Shown here piece by piece: positions 46,446 through 57,323 of a stretch of DNA of 64,000 nucleotides (position 1 is the stretch's first letter; the number at the start of each line of letters is the position of its first letter). Location: positions 36,093,339 through 36,157,338 of the forward strand of contig CM049316.1 in assembly GCA_026874595.1 (NCBI GenBank), written 5' to 3'. Made by a program: the position numbers and the translations under genes. Below the pieces are notes generated by a model. The model made no database searches. It had not been told where the DNA came from and saw nothing but the letters and a program-made list of their open reading frames with translations. Source of the stretch: Sipunculus nudus (lineage: Eukaryota; Annelida; Sipuncula; Golfingiida; Sipunculidae).

Positions 46446-47163
46446 TACAGTAGAACTCCGCCTTGCGACCACCCCACAAATTGCGACCACCCCACAATTA
46501 CGACCACTTTGTTTGGTCCCGATTTTTTTTAGTTTATTTATGTTTATAAATTATTCAAAATTACGACCACCCCTGAATTCAGAATTATGACCATATATCC
46601 TGGCCCCTGCACTAATGCGACCCCGCTAAAGCGACCACCGCCGTGAAGTACTGAAATAACATTTGTCACGAGTTAATGGCTGCGCCTTGTCTCAGGCGCC
46701 TTAACGACAGATCAAAGCAGGTAACAAGGTTTCTCAACCCGAGTGTTAATATCTTCCTGACTAAGTGTCTGTGCTGAGACTCGCTGAGGCGTAAGTTATA
46801 GATCAAAGAGGGTAACCATCGGCCTGATTACTTAATGAGCCGGCCTGCCCTAGGGTCTTGGGCTAGCGATGCTAGACCCTCAGTGATCACCTGTATTACA
46901 GCTACCCTAAGTGCGGGGGTGAGAGCTTAATATTTCAACTCATCACATATTGTTCGATCCTCATTGGTCAAATTAACGACCTAGTTAATCCTAAATGTGT
47001 TCTTACCTTACTCACACAGAGTATTGAGCAGTCAGTAAAATGTATAAATAAAGCTTGTATGGGGGCATATCCCGTACATTGTCTTGCCTAATCAGATAGA
47101 TCGCTGTTAGTTTATTTCTCTACTGGTTCAGTTTGCATTTAAATTGCTTGCTTTTGTGCGACC
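46446..47163 (+). mobile_element. pogo/Tigger-like element: 5' end and leader
   Basis: TA followed by CAGTAGAACTCCGCCTTGCG at 46,448 fits the left end of a pogo-type Tc1/mariner element (ends beginning CAG, inserted at TA). GCGACCACC repeats several times to about 46,640. About 700 bp of leader leads to the transposase start at 47,164. No matching right end (an inverted CGGAGTTCTACTG) was seen in the following kilobase, so the element is truncated. Confidence 0.65.
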
Positions 47164-47292
47164 ATGCCTCTGAAAGAGCTCTTCCTGAAGGAGAAAGTGG
47201 CGTTAATCAAGGCGGCAACACCAGGATGCAGTCAGCACCTATTGGCTCAGCAGTTTAGTTCGCACGCAAAATATACTAAAGCGGAAGGCTAA
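47164..47292 (+). pseudogene. N-terminal fragment of a pogo-family transposase
   Basis: An ATG in good context (ACCATGC) opens 42 codons: MPLKELFLKEKVALIKAA, then TPGCSQHLLAQQF, then unrelated SSHAKYTKAEG and a stop. The first 31 residues match the N-terminal helix-turn-helix start shared by pogo/Tigger transposases and CENP-B-type proteins (a K-E-K-hydrophobic-L-I-K helix followed by S-Q-x-x-L-A-x-x-F). The second helix of that domain and everything after is missing: a deletion follows QQF. This identifies the surrounding sequence as a dead pogo-type transposon. The fragment cannot encode an active enzyme. Confidence 0.7.
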
Positions 47293-48035
47293 ATATATGA
47301 CAGCCACGTATTATGTTCAATGTGTATTCAGTAGGTTGTCTTCGTATTGCCTCTAGTGCAATTTTGTGTTAATCATCAGTCACTCCGCGTATATGTACAT
47401 GTATATTAATTTTTATCATAAATAAATATATAAAAATATATAATTTTGTTTTCTTTTAACCTACACAATAAAAATCATAATAAGGGTCCTCCGCTAAGTA
47501 AAATATTTAGTTGTAGTTAACCAGAAAGCAGTCAGGAAATGCATATTATCAAACTTTGACATGTGTTCGTAAGCACAGTAAACATGAATGGAAGTCCAGA
47601 GGTCGGATCTGTCCGCCAGAACATAAGCGTCTCTATTAACAGTGAATGACTTTGCGGGATAAATAAATTTCCTTATCTCGCAACATTCAAATATCTTGTA
47701 CACTAAAACCTTTTATAGTGACCTAAATTACAACATAAATTTTAAGTATTGTTCATTTAGTATTATACTTTAACTCTACACAAGAGTTCATACCTTTTTT
47801 AGTAAAATTGCTAACCAGCCACACAAGTTATAAACCCAGGCAAAATACCTCCAGGCGTAGGCTAAGTGAACAAAAACGAGGTCTTGCCGGTTTGATTAAC
47901 TGATGTCTAATGCATCTTAATACGTCACAAAAAGTAAAAGGGCAAATGAGCAGTTTTTTGGGTACGTAGACTCAGGCGTGCGAAAGAAGCGTCCGACAGT
48001 TAAGGGTAATCGTCTTCTTCTCATTCTCCAGGTGT
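47293..48035. other. Spacer, no gene
   Basis: AT-rich. The minus-strand frame at 47,494-47,703 shows no motif. Confidence 0.5.
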
Positions 48036-48537
48036 AGCAATTCAGATTACCCCCGCTTCAGATTACCATGGGTTATCTTCACCGCTGTAAACAGAAATCG
48101 ATTTCAGGTTGCTTTCTACGGTTTCAGATTACCCCGTCAAAATAGCTTATTTCTTCGTGTTTATTTACTAAAGTTCTCATCAGTTTTGTTGGAATCTTTG
48201 AATCTTTTGTTTGCATGTAGTGTGTCATATGTTTTGATGAATTGTATTAGTCAAACAGAATACAATGAACAATATATTAATATTGAATCACTATTTTATT
48301 TTTTATATATTTATTTTAGCTTTTGAGTCTGGTATATTTCATGTGGTTTATTTAAATAATATATATCATAAGTTTAAAGCATAAGGATTTATTATTTGAT
48401 TAAATCAGCGATTGGGTAATCTGAGCCTGAAATAACGTCCAGACTTCCCCTGGGGTAACTGATATCGATTTTTCAGACCAACGGGGGTAACCTGACGTGT
48501 GGGGTAACCTAAAGTTGTTACCCCGGGTCTGTGAATC
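48036..48537. mobile_element. Element with subrepeated inverted ends (TCAGATTACCCC)
   Basis: The left 110 bp contains TTCAGATTACCCCCG, TTCAGATTACCATGG and TTTCAGATTACCCCG. The right 125 bp contains the inverse forms GGGTAATCTGA, GGGGTAACTGATATCG, GGGGTAACCTGACG, GGGGTAACCTAAAG and TTACCCCGGGTCTGTGAATC. So both ends carry several copies of one short motif in inverted orientation around an AT-rich core of about 270 bp. There is no coding capacity. This is a foldback-type or MITE structure of unassigned superfamily. Confidence 0.7.
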
Positions 48538-50221
48538 AAACTACATTCATTACTTAGGTTTCAACGCCAATATTTCAGCGAATTTATTCTGGTGTTTGCC
48601 ATTTTAGCCACTCACATTGCAGGGTCCTCTTGAAAGACATTGTCTCAAGCAGGGTTAATTTTTTTTGTAAATCATATGTTAGATGTTTAGCTGCAAAATA
48701 ATCATTGAATCATGTTTAAATATCTGTCCCTCTTTTCTTGCCGTCTATGTCCAATTAACGTTTACCTTGGGTGTACAGTTTCCACATACGTAATTTCACC
48801 AATACTGAATTAAAACAGTTTTTCTCACCTTTCAACTTTAATTCACTTTCTCGTCAACACAATCAGCTTATCTGCCATGTAATTTATATGAGTATTTAAC
48901 AAGAGAAGCTGTATCTATGTGGCATTTTAATTAACTCTACCATAAGGAGTCTTCTTTAGAAAATTAGCTTTTGATTGAGTATGAAGTATAATTTCATTTT
49001 GAGCTTGTTTACTACATGAATGAGACAGATTTAATTTGATTCTACTGTCAATTACGACAACTGCATTAACCAGTAGTGACACGATAACTAAAATAATCAT
49101 ATACTGGGCGACAATATTATTAACCCAACCCTAAATATATCTGTGAAAGAAATTTGTAGGAATTCACCGATTGTCGGAAATGTCATAGCTAATTGGGAAA
49201 ACCTGTGGTAAACTACGAGTAAATAAGGTTAAGCTGAGTAATAATTAGGCGGAATTGGTTTCAGGAAAAACAAAAATGTATTTTACATATCAGTTCGAGA
49301 TAGCTGGGAGGTTTCATTGTTTTAGCGATTATCAAGTATGTTGGGCGGTGATGTATGCTGATTAAGCCAGTCTTAAGACTTTTGATTGTTATTATTATTG
49401 TTATTATTATTCCGTTTTTGCTAGTATCTGCTGGATGGCGCTGCTATAGACCCATTGAGAAGTAATGCCAAATTCCTCAGGTAATAGTTAAAATATGGAA
49501 TATAACCCCCTAGCACACCTGGCATTATTCCCGCATTTATGGGCCAAAAATGGGCATTTCGTTTAGCTTACCCCGCTGTTTACTTGTACCGCATTTTTAT
49601 TCTTATGGGATTTATTAGTGTTATAATATTACTTAATTAGAACGCTATTTCTCAATAAGGAGGGGAAACGAGTGCTACTAAAAGGATAGTCATCAGCGTC
49701 ATTTTTAGTAAATCTTTAAAAATGACTCTTATAAAAGAATGAGTTGGCATGCCTGTAAGGACAATTCAAGTCATTTCTCTAAGTTATACGTTTAATAATG
49801 CCTTATTGGTCTCTCTCCTCTCAGCAGAAATAATGTACTTAGCATTCAACACAACAGAAACATCAATTGATTTTTGCTAGACTTGTCATATGGGCTAATT
49901 TTATCCTTCTGCAAACTTTCTTGGCTATCCGAGCTAATTAAGGTAATTTTTAGCAGTTCGTTTTTTTTAGTCAAATAATAGTATGGTGAGGATACTTTTT
50001 CAGTTTCGGTAAACCAAGATTTCAATCTATTTTGGTTGAAAAAAAACTGAACTTGTTTGCTTGTATTGCTGAACCTAGCTTATTTAGTTCGGAAGATCCT
50101 GCGTCTATAGGTTTTATCATATTATATTTCTGTTATTTGTTTTTGCATAAAGCCTTGCTACTAGTGATGAATTATTATCTCTTGATATTGTTAAAAAAAC
50201 TCGTATTTTATATATGTTCCT
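48538..50221. other. AT-rich spacer, no gene
   Basis: Nothing supported. A short TTATTA tract lies near 49,387-49,410. The frame at 50,032-50,328 (plus) is hydrophobic AT-rich sequence that runs into repeat D. Confidence 0.5.
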
Positions 50222-50345
50222 GGGCTTTCAAGTGTACAGGGGTAAGCGTCTATGACGGTCAGACCTCTTTCGGAGGCTCGGTTCTGTGTGGCCGAGCGTC
50301 CAACCGGATACCTCAAACAAACCAGTAAAAACCTGAGAACTTACC
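50222..50345 (+). repeat. Dispersed repeat D, copy 1
   Basis: GGGCTTTCAAG, GGGGTAAGCGTCT, TCGGTTCTG and CGAGCGTCCAACC, then CTCAAACAAACC, match the copy at 55,696-55,895 in the same order. It directly precedes the SINE at 50,376. The class is unknown; it could be a SINE without visible A and B boxes or the 3' end of a larger element. Confidence 0.7.
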
Positions 50346-50375
50346 ATTTCACTTCACTTGAAGAAGATAAATAGA

Positions 50376-50667
50376 CCGGCTCCTGTGGCTCAGGGGTAGA
50401 GCGCGGGACTCAAAGCCGGGAGATCGTGGGTTCGAATCTCAGCCGAGGCGGTGAGGTGTTTCATGGTCGGCCCCCACCTAGGGTGAGCGCTCTGCAGGCT
50501 TAATGGGAAGACTGTGCCCCACAACCGTGTATCACTCACATACGAGTGCGCCTTTTGGGGGTTCCTCGGTGTTATGACCCAGCAATCGGGATGATTACAC
50601 ACCCAGGACCCGCAGGTGCGGTAGACACCGGGCCTTGGTGACACCAGGATACAAAATAATAATGATA
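50376..50667 (+). mobile_element. tRNA-like SINE (family 1), full-length copy
   Basis: The 5' part can be drawn as a tRNA-like cloverleaf with mismatches: A box TGGCTCAGGGGTAGAGC at about 50,386-50,402, D stem GCTC/GAGC, and B box GGTTCGAATCTC at about 50,429-50,440. The order GAGC-x-GACTC and ATCGTGGGTTCGA resembles a tRNA-Lys progenitor, although the anticodon position is altered. A body of about 200 bp follows, with GGCCCCCACC, TTAATGGGAAG and CCTCGGTGTTATGACCCA, and an AATAATAATGATA tail. Both promoter boxes are intact, so this copy could still be transcribed by RNA polymerase III; movement would need a partner LINE, which is not in this window. Confidence 0.88.
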
Positions 50668-50959
50668 GGAAGCGAGTGCTACCGCCCTGTCAAGTAGTCC
50701 CAATCCAAAATGGAAACTCTGCAGACGTACATACTTAGATTAAGAATTAAATAAGTCGGCATTAAAAATGGAGGCGGTCCCCTCCACCAAAAATATTTAG
50801 AAAAAAAGAAGATAAATATAGTTGGATAAAGATTTGCTTACATACAAAGCTGTCACGAAAAGCTTGAAATCTATGAAATATTTCCTTCGCCAAACCTCTT
50901 TTGGCCCCAGGTACTCAATTGGCAAAATAATGCACAGTTGTAGTATGCCTGTGCGTTGG

Positions 50960-51174
50960 ACGCAAGTGGGTCATAACACCGAGGAATCTCCCAAGACACA
51001 TTGTTTGTGAGTGATTCATGGTTATGCCGTACAGCCTTCCCATTAAGCTTGTAGAGTGTTTAACCCGGGTGGGGGCCGAACGTGAAAATCTCACCCCATC
51101 TCTGCTCAAATTTGAACTCATGAACTCCCGGCTTTGAGTCGTGTGCTCTATCCCTAAACTACAGATGCCGGTTG
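50960..51174 (-). mobile_element. tRNA-like SINE (family 1), diverged inverted copy
   Basis: The reverse complement follows the copy at 50,376 in order: GGCATCTGTAGTTTAGGGAT A-box region, GACTCAAAGCCGGGAG, ATGAGTTCAAATTTGA (B-box region, mutated), CGGCCCCCACCCGGG, GCTTAATGGGAAGGCTGTAC and CCTCGGTGTTATGACCCA. Similarity ends soon after, so the 3' third is lost. The B box GAGTTCAAATT departs from GGTTCGAATC and is probably inactive. Two copies in opposite orientation about 300 bp apart could pair in a long read-through transcript. Confidence 0.85.
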
Positions 51175-51499
51175 AAATTAGGAGAGTTACCCGCGGGTCT
51201 GGGACTTAAGGCGGGACCTTACAAGTCTTGCTTAACACGCACTACGGCCTAGCTCGGTGTCTGCATTGAGGGTTATACGATATATTAGATTACTTCTAAT
51301 GTTTTTCAGTTTTCTTCTGGGTTACTTGAATACTAATCAGATCCCCCCCCCCCCCAAAAAAAACCAAATGTTTCTCTATGTAAATTTACTTATAATTCAT
51401 GTCTTTAAGATATCTCAATGAAGGCCGAACCTCTCCATATTTTATGTCTGTATGCAATGTGACATGCACGTCTGTGAAGTGTACATGTAAATATGTCAA
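51175..51499. other. Short spacer with a C/A run
   Basis: A run of about 13 C followed by A residues lies near 51,343-51,363. Nothing else is supported. Confidence 0.5.
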
Positions 51500-52370
51500 C
51501 ACAGGATAATCTAATACTTATAAAAGGATGTTGGTCCACTTTTTTCCTCAATGTTCTCTGAAACCGCGTTGCGGCACACTGTGTCATTTCTCATTTTAAA
51601 GGTAATTGTTCTCGCAGTGATCTCGCCGATATAAAAATAAATAATTTTGACCGGAAAGCCTCCGAGGTCTCTTGGTGATCTTGTTATTCACAGGCGACTT
51701 TCAGCGGAAGATTACGGGGTTAAGCACGTTTGGCCTGACATTTGACCAAGAAACTGACCTACTTGCATGGCTAGTAAATGAGAAAAAATGTGACTCTCGG
51801 TTAAAGAAAAGGAGGGGTCCAAGCCAGGAAGACTAATGACAATACCCATTGAAAAGGTCCCAAGGTCCGGAAAATAGAGGGGGGGGGGGGGGGGGGTCCA
51901 GGCCCCCCAAAAAATGTCTCATACCCTTTTAATAAAAGGTTGCGGCGGCTCAAAAGGGTGGGGGGGGGGGGGGGGAGGGAATCCGGACGCAATCGACCCC
52001 CCCTTGAATCCACTTCTGCTACTAAAGAGGTATGCATATTTTCGTTTTTTTTCGCTAAGATCAGCTTCCTTGCCTTAAAACATACATTTAACTCATCTCT
52101 CATATCTTCCTTAAATCTAACTATACTTCTACAAATTAATAAAATATGAAACCAATCTCAAATCTTCGAAAAATCTGAATAACCCCGCGTCATATTCCGG
52201 TTCGCAAATGTAAACATCATCACTGACCAATTCTTCAAGGTAAACATACCGATGTATGAATATCTTGCCACAGTGCCACAAAATAGTTGTAAAAATATTT
52301 GTACATATCTGATTGAGAGTATTAAACTGAAAATATATTTTTATTTTAACATAAAAAAAAAAAAAACGGA
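51500..52370 (+). repeat. Dispersed repeat C, copy 3
   Basis: Same order of blocks as 42,495-43,430: AATCTAATACTTATAAAAGG, AAACCGCGTTGCGG, CTCGCCGATAT, CTTGGTGATCTTG and GCCTGACATTTGACCAAG, then, after an interruption, AATCTTCGAAAAATCTGA, ACATACCGATG and GTGCCACAAAA. The GCCGAA/TTCGGC hairpin has been deleted. The interruption is a family A MITE in inverse orientation. Confidence 0.8.
51806..52022 (-). mobile_element. G-tract MITE (family A), copy 4, nested in repeat C
   Basis: In reverse complement: AGCAGAAGTGGATTCAAGGG (left end, one base off GCGGATCC), a C/G run, CCGCAACCTTTTATTAAAAGG, GGGGGCCTGGACCCCC, CCGGACCTTGGGACCTTTT, TCATTAGTCTTCCTGGCTTG and GACCCCTCC. Two homopolymer runs, about 17 and 15 G on the plus strand, are internal. 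The inverted right end is worn away. Its position between the two halves of repeat C dates it after that repeat. Confidence 0.75.
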
Positions 52371-53336
52371 GCCAACATTCTTCATCTCATTTCATAAATC
52401 CCCCAATTAACATCTTTCATTTTCATAAATGAATAATTTTCTTATTCTTAAATTTGTATTTTCAGTTATTTTAATTATTCAATTAAATAGCATGCAATAA
52501 AAGCATAAGGTTATTAAATAATTTAGCTATACACTGTCGAAACAGATAATCTAAACATGGGTGTGTCAACATAAAACAAAGCGCATACTACCAACGAGGT
52601 TGAATTCAAAACAGTTTCAGATAACCGGGGCCGGTTGGAGGGTTAACTTGAAATAGGTGAAGCTTGAAATCTCAAAATCACGAAAACAGGATCATTGTTT
52701 ATCACCATATCAATTTTAATATAATATCAGTTTGTGTCCTAAAAGATCTTTAAATGTCCTTATCAGGTTAACGCGATAAAGTCAAATTTCCCGTAATGTC
52801 ATTAAACAAATTTTTTCCTGTAGCAATCATTAAAAATTTCAGTTTTAAGGTAGATAGGGACCTGGTAGGGAAGAATATCACTTTTGATATAGCCATGTAG
52901 TTTAATACTGTAGCTTGCAAAGGAATTTGCTGTTGCTGGGTGCTTGAAATAGCGTAATGTTTAAGAAAACGGAAAAAAAATAAATGTTGAAATATCATAG
53001 GAAAAGGACTGAAAGTGTAAAAAATATGTACACCATTATAAAGAAAACTGTACAGAATATACAGAAAAGATGTCATTTTATGGGTATATTTTAAGGTTAA
53101 AATATACACAACATTGGTCCTCCCAAGAACGCCTAAAATAGACACCAGAGCGGCTCGAGAACTGAAGGTTTGTGAACCGTAGCTGCTACAAAACTTGGTT
53201 GTACGGATATGACACATCAGGACACATAGGTTTAACCTCAGCTATAGATATGCGACAAAGCTTAAAGCTCTCTTTAAAAATAAATGCTAAAAACGTATCT
53301 CTTCACTTAGGCATATAGCGTTTAGGCCAAGACAAA
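52371..53336. other. AT-rich spacer with an unsupported 149-codon frame
   Basis: The minus-strand frame at 52,768-53,217 is the second longest in the window. Its product is dominated by F/I/L/Y with short polar stretches (GKNLFNDITGN near the end) and has no recognised motif. Long F/Y-rich frames are expected by chance in AT-rich DNA, so it is not called as a gene. Confidence 0.4.
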
Positions 53337-53655
53337 GTTTGGTTCTCAGGCACTTTTTTCAGAAATAAGTGCGGGCGGGCGATTTTTTTTGTTGCTCTTT
53401 TTTGTATATTTCGACGAAAATTTCATATGATCAGGGATAAGCTACAATAACAGATTATTTTTGATAAATACGTAAAAGCACTACATAACAAAGGAAATCT
53501 TATCAAAATTGTTTTATTATATCTTCTTGAAAGAAACGTCAGACGGCTGGAGCTCAAAATTGGTAAGTTTCTAATGAAAATAAAAAAAAAAAATTGTTGA
53601 TGCGGGGGGGGGGGGGGGGGTTCAATTGACGCGTGCGGTGCCTGAGAACCAAACC
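53337..53655 (+). mobile_element. MITE family B, copy 1
   Basis: Ends GTTTGGTTCTCAGGCAC and GGTGCCTGAGAACCAAAC are inverted repeats over about 16 bp. The interior shares with 57,021-57,323: GGGCGATTTTTTT, TCATATGATCAGGGA, CACTACATAACAAA-GAAATC, TCTTCTTGAAAGAAA, AGCTCA-AATTGGTAAG and a G run of about 17 near 53,605. The frame at 53,423-53,698 (minus) is a by-product. The superfamily is not assigned. Confidence 0.82.
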
Positions 53656-55655
53656 TTTTTCTTTTTTTTTGCCTTAGTATTTTTAACTTGTGTTTCACCT
53701 GCTGTCTGTAACCTGTATAATATGTGTTATACGCTTATGGTATTTTAACATACGCTTTTCTCAATTATGTATAATATTTTGTAATTGTTAAGCGCTCTAG
53801 AGCAATATCACGATGTTTAATATGGTACTATACAAAAGCAGAATAAATGAATAAAAAATATATAAAAAAGTATCTTGGTGATTTATTAACAAAAATCATA
53901 TATAAGGAAATATCAGTGCAAGGTATTAATATTAATGTGATTTATCCAAGATGCACACAAACATTAAGCAATACTCTTATAAAGCTTGAACTGAGACTGA
54001 TACATATCTTGAAAAAACAAGAAGATGGAAATTAGAATATTTTTTTTAATTATGTGACGTATAGCTGTATAGAAATAATAGTCATCCTCACGAAAAATGA
54101 CCTGATCAGATTTGTAATTTGCCTAATTTTTCTTTAATTTTTTTTAAAAAGGTGACAGTACATTTTGTTTTCTTTTTCTTGTAATAATATGACCTCACTT
54201 TGAACTGAACAAGAATAATCAGAAAAAGAGGAAGAGTGGTGATAAATTTGAAATCAATAGAATACTCCGTCTTGCACCTAAAAGCAGTTACTGCGGCATT
54301 GACAACAAAAGTAACGTAAAAATATGATCTGACAGGGATATGATAGTTCTGAGTGCATGGTCATAATCATGTTTTCTAATTTTTAAATTATCTGACACAT
54401 TATGTATGTATTTCTCATTGGATACATTTATCTTAGTCCATAAAATGGAATTGTTCTGCTCACTCACCGCTCCTATTTTTATGGATGTATTTTTATGTAA
54501 ATGAGGGCATCGGTTTTAATTAACCATACATTAATTTATGGATGTGGGTGTGATTATCACCATAGCATTCTCCCTGCTCCGACTTGAAAGATACGGTTCT
54601 AGTGCCGGTCTTGAGACTGTCCTTAGAGTACTTCCTTTATGTATTTCCATGCTTTTATCCAACCCTGGAAACGCTAATATTTCCTAACTACACATGGAGG
54701 CTGCCATGTTACGTACAAAGTAAAAACTTATATGTCGCAAGTCGCATTTCGATATTCAGGGTATATCGCTAGGATTATCATTGAAACTGTGTTTCAGATC
54801 ATATTCGGAATTTCCAAAATTGTATTCGGTTTTGTGCCCAACTCGAAAGTTAAAAAAAAAATCCACGAATTTCGTCTCGACCGATGATTTAAAATAAAAC
54901 ACAAATCGCACGCTCGCACTATATTTTTAATTCCAGAATCTGTCGAAAAAATATATTTTTGTGACCTTGTTAGATGCGTGCTAAGTATTTTCATATCTGG
55001 TCAATGTTTTGGAACCACTTAGAAGATATAAAGTTTTTTACACTAAGGGAACACATATACAAAGTAGTTTTTATGGGGAAAAGCAGTCTAAAACGCTATA
55101 AGACAGTAGGTTAAAAATGATCGCTTGGCATGCACTTGGCTATGCAGTCCATAAATTTTAATAATTCATAACTAGCAAAGGCACTTGTGAATAATTAATC
55201 ATAACAGGAGAACGAGAAAGACTACATTACTGAAGCACTAAGAAAAAGGGCTTTCTTTTTTCAATCTAAGAACATTAGATTGTACCTTTGGCTATCGAAC
55301 TCCCGTAAAAGTAATTCGGATGGTATCTCTACTGCAGCCACTAATGAGCAAGCGGGCTACTTCTGTCAGTTGAAATAATACCTTTTTGGTACAATAGATA
55401 CGTAGAACTCGTTTGAATGCCTTTATTGTTGTATTGTCGGCAGGGGAGGCTGGCAACCTTTTAGCTTGCCTGAGAGCTCTTTTACATGGGCCGTATCTGT
55501 CAGACATCTATGGTACATCCAATTACCTCTATTTGTTAGCGGCATGTCTGACAGACATCTTATTGTCTAGCGACAATTCTGATATAGTTACATGTACTTT
55601 TTCTAACAATGTGTCTGAATAAGCATATTTGCTATCAAATGTATTTCAGAACCAG

Positions 55656-55690
<35 letters not shown>

Positions 55691-55695
55691 TATGA
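53656..55695. other. Spacer, no supported gene
   Basis: The frames at 54,584-54,772, 54,794-54,994 and 55,292-55,622 were examined. The last pair (antisense to each other near 55.3-55.6 kb) has mixed composition, but no splice sites or motif decide for either. A palindrome ATGTCTGACAGACAT lies near 55,544. An (AC)n tract lies at about 55,659-55,686. Confidence 0.45.
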
Positions 55696-55895
55696 GGGCT
55701 TTCAGGAACGCAGAGGTAAGCGTCTCTGACGCTTGAAATCTCTTACGGACGTTCGGTTCTGAGGGTCCAAGCGTCCGATGGGACGCGCGAATTTCTCGCT
55801 TACGACCTGGTATCAGTCAATGACCATTACCGGCTGTCTCAAACGAACCCGTCAGTGGTGTAAATACCGATAACTGAGGCTCACATTTCGCTATA
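55696..55895 (+). repeat. Dispersed repeat D, copy 2
   Basis: GGGCTTTCAGG, AGAGGTAAGCGTCT, TTCGGTTCTGAGGG, CAAGCGTCCGA and CTCAAACGAACCCGTCAGT repeat the order of 50,222-50,345, with an extra 40-50 bp before the CTCAAAC motif. It lies directly behind the (AC)n tract. Confidence 0.7.
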
Positions 55896-56045
55896 AGCAA
55901 ATATTCATATAATGACACGATTTCTAATCATAAAATGATATGATATACAAAATACGAAAAAGATTCAATTTTTACAAAACAGCTCTAAACTCAGATGGGA
56001 CTCTCCAAAATATTTGCCCGAGCCTCCCGGACTATTCATATGGTC

Positions 56046-56121
<76 letters not shown>

Positions 56122-57020
56122 TTTCTGTTTATTAGTAACCGTTTAATCAGCCTCGGTGCCCGGTGCCAATAAATTGAAAAGGCATTAAGGTTACTGAAGT
56201 TGGGAGGAAATCTTTTTCAAATTACATCGGAATGTAACTTGGCATTGAGTCGATTTCATTCTACCCCCTATGATTTCATATTGCCTTAAGAATTTGAGTC
56301 TAGCCCTGGACTACACAAGCGGGTCATATATAAGGCTTAATGACGTATCAATCGCTTTGGCCTTTCGATTGTTTTTTTATATAATGATAATCTGATGACA
56401 GAGTATGGATATTTCTTGGTTCAGTTTCTGGTAGTATCAACATTGTACTTACCATTTTATTTGTTTCCTTTTTCTTATACCCACGAACGTCATCTTGTGC
56501 CCTGTACGGTTAACATAAAAAAGTCTAATTTACTTTTTTTAATAAACCCGGGGATTTTAATCAAGTGACATAATCTGTATTTTTTGCTTGTATTATTTTC
56601 ACTCATTCATCGGCCTGCATAGTTTTCGTATTTTAATAGATATGATTAAGATGCCTGAAGGGTGAGGCAGTTATTCAGCGGAAGATTTAGAGGGAGAGAA
56701 GGGGGCTACCTCATCGTTTTAGCCTAAAAATTCAGAAAATAAAACAATACCCCCTGAATGCCGAAAAGGGACTGGGATATGCGTCTTGCACCATTTTGTT
56801 CCCGACTTGTGATTTTACTATAAAATATATTGGCTAACCCGCACACTTGTTTCACGGGGCTAGGGATTGTGTATTTCTTTCTAATAGCCACTATTCGCCC
56901 CTCTAAATTAATTTGGTAGTAATTTCTTTAAAGGGTTCAGACTGAACATCTTAGTTCCTGTTGTGTTTTCCCGTCAAACTATATTTGAGCATTTTATGTA
57001 GATCTATAATTTCTCATTAA
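55896..57020. other. Spacer with a 70-bp (TA)n tract
   Basis: Pure TA runs from about 56,049 to 56,117. A short G/C-rich inverse pair, GAGGGAGAGAAGGGGG and ATACCCCCTGAATG, near 56,690-56,760 may be the worn remains of a MITE. No gene is supported. Confidence 0.5.
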
Positions 57021-57323
57021 GGTTGGGTTCTCTGGCACTTTTTAGGAATCAGTGCTCGAGGGCGATTTTTTTGTATGTTTTGATAAAAATGTCATATGAT
57101 CAGGGAAAGGCATGATAATAATAAAATGTTTTGCTTAACAGGTAAAACACTACATAACAAATGAAATCTTACCAAAATGTTCTTATTTCATCTTCTTGAA
57201 AGAAATGTCCGAGCAGTTTGAGCTCACAATTGGTAAGGTTCTATTAAAAAGCTGACAAAATTTTTTAAGGGGGGGGGGGGGGGGTGATGGGTTTAAAGGA
57301 CGCTCGAAGTGCCTTAGAACCCT
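57021..57323 (+). mobile_element. MITE family B, copy 2
   Basis: Same orientation and interior order as 53,337-53,655, with ends worn to GGTTGGGTTCTCTGGCAC and GTGCCTTAGAACCCTA. The G run (about 17) lies near 57,270-57,286. Both copies keep the G run at the same relative place, so it belongs to the family and is not a later expansion. Confidence 0.8.

Noticed and set aside
50376-50450. Functional tRNA gene
   Set aside because: The cloverleaf has acceptor and anticodon stem mismatches, and the sequence continues into a SINE body shared with other copies.
52768-53217. 149-codon minus-strand frame as a gene
   Set aside because: F/Y/I/L-rich composition expected of AT-rich spacer; no motif, no splice or poly(A) context that adds support.
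55292-55622. Overlapping frames on opposite strands near 55.4 kb
   Set aside because: Both have mixed composition but neither has splice sites, a recognised motif or a supporting neighbour, so no choice could be made.
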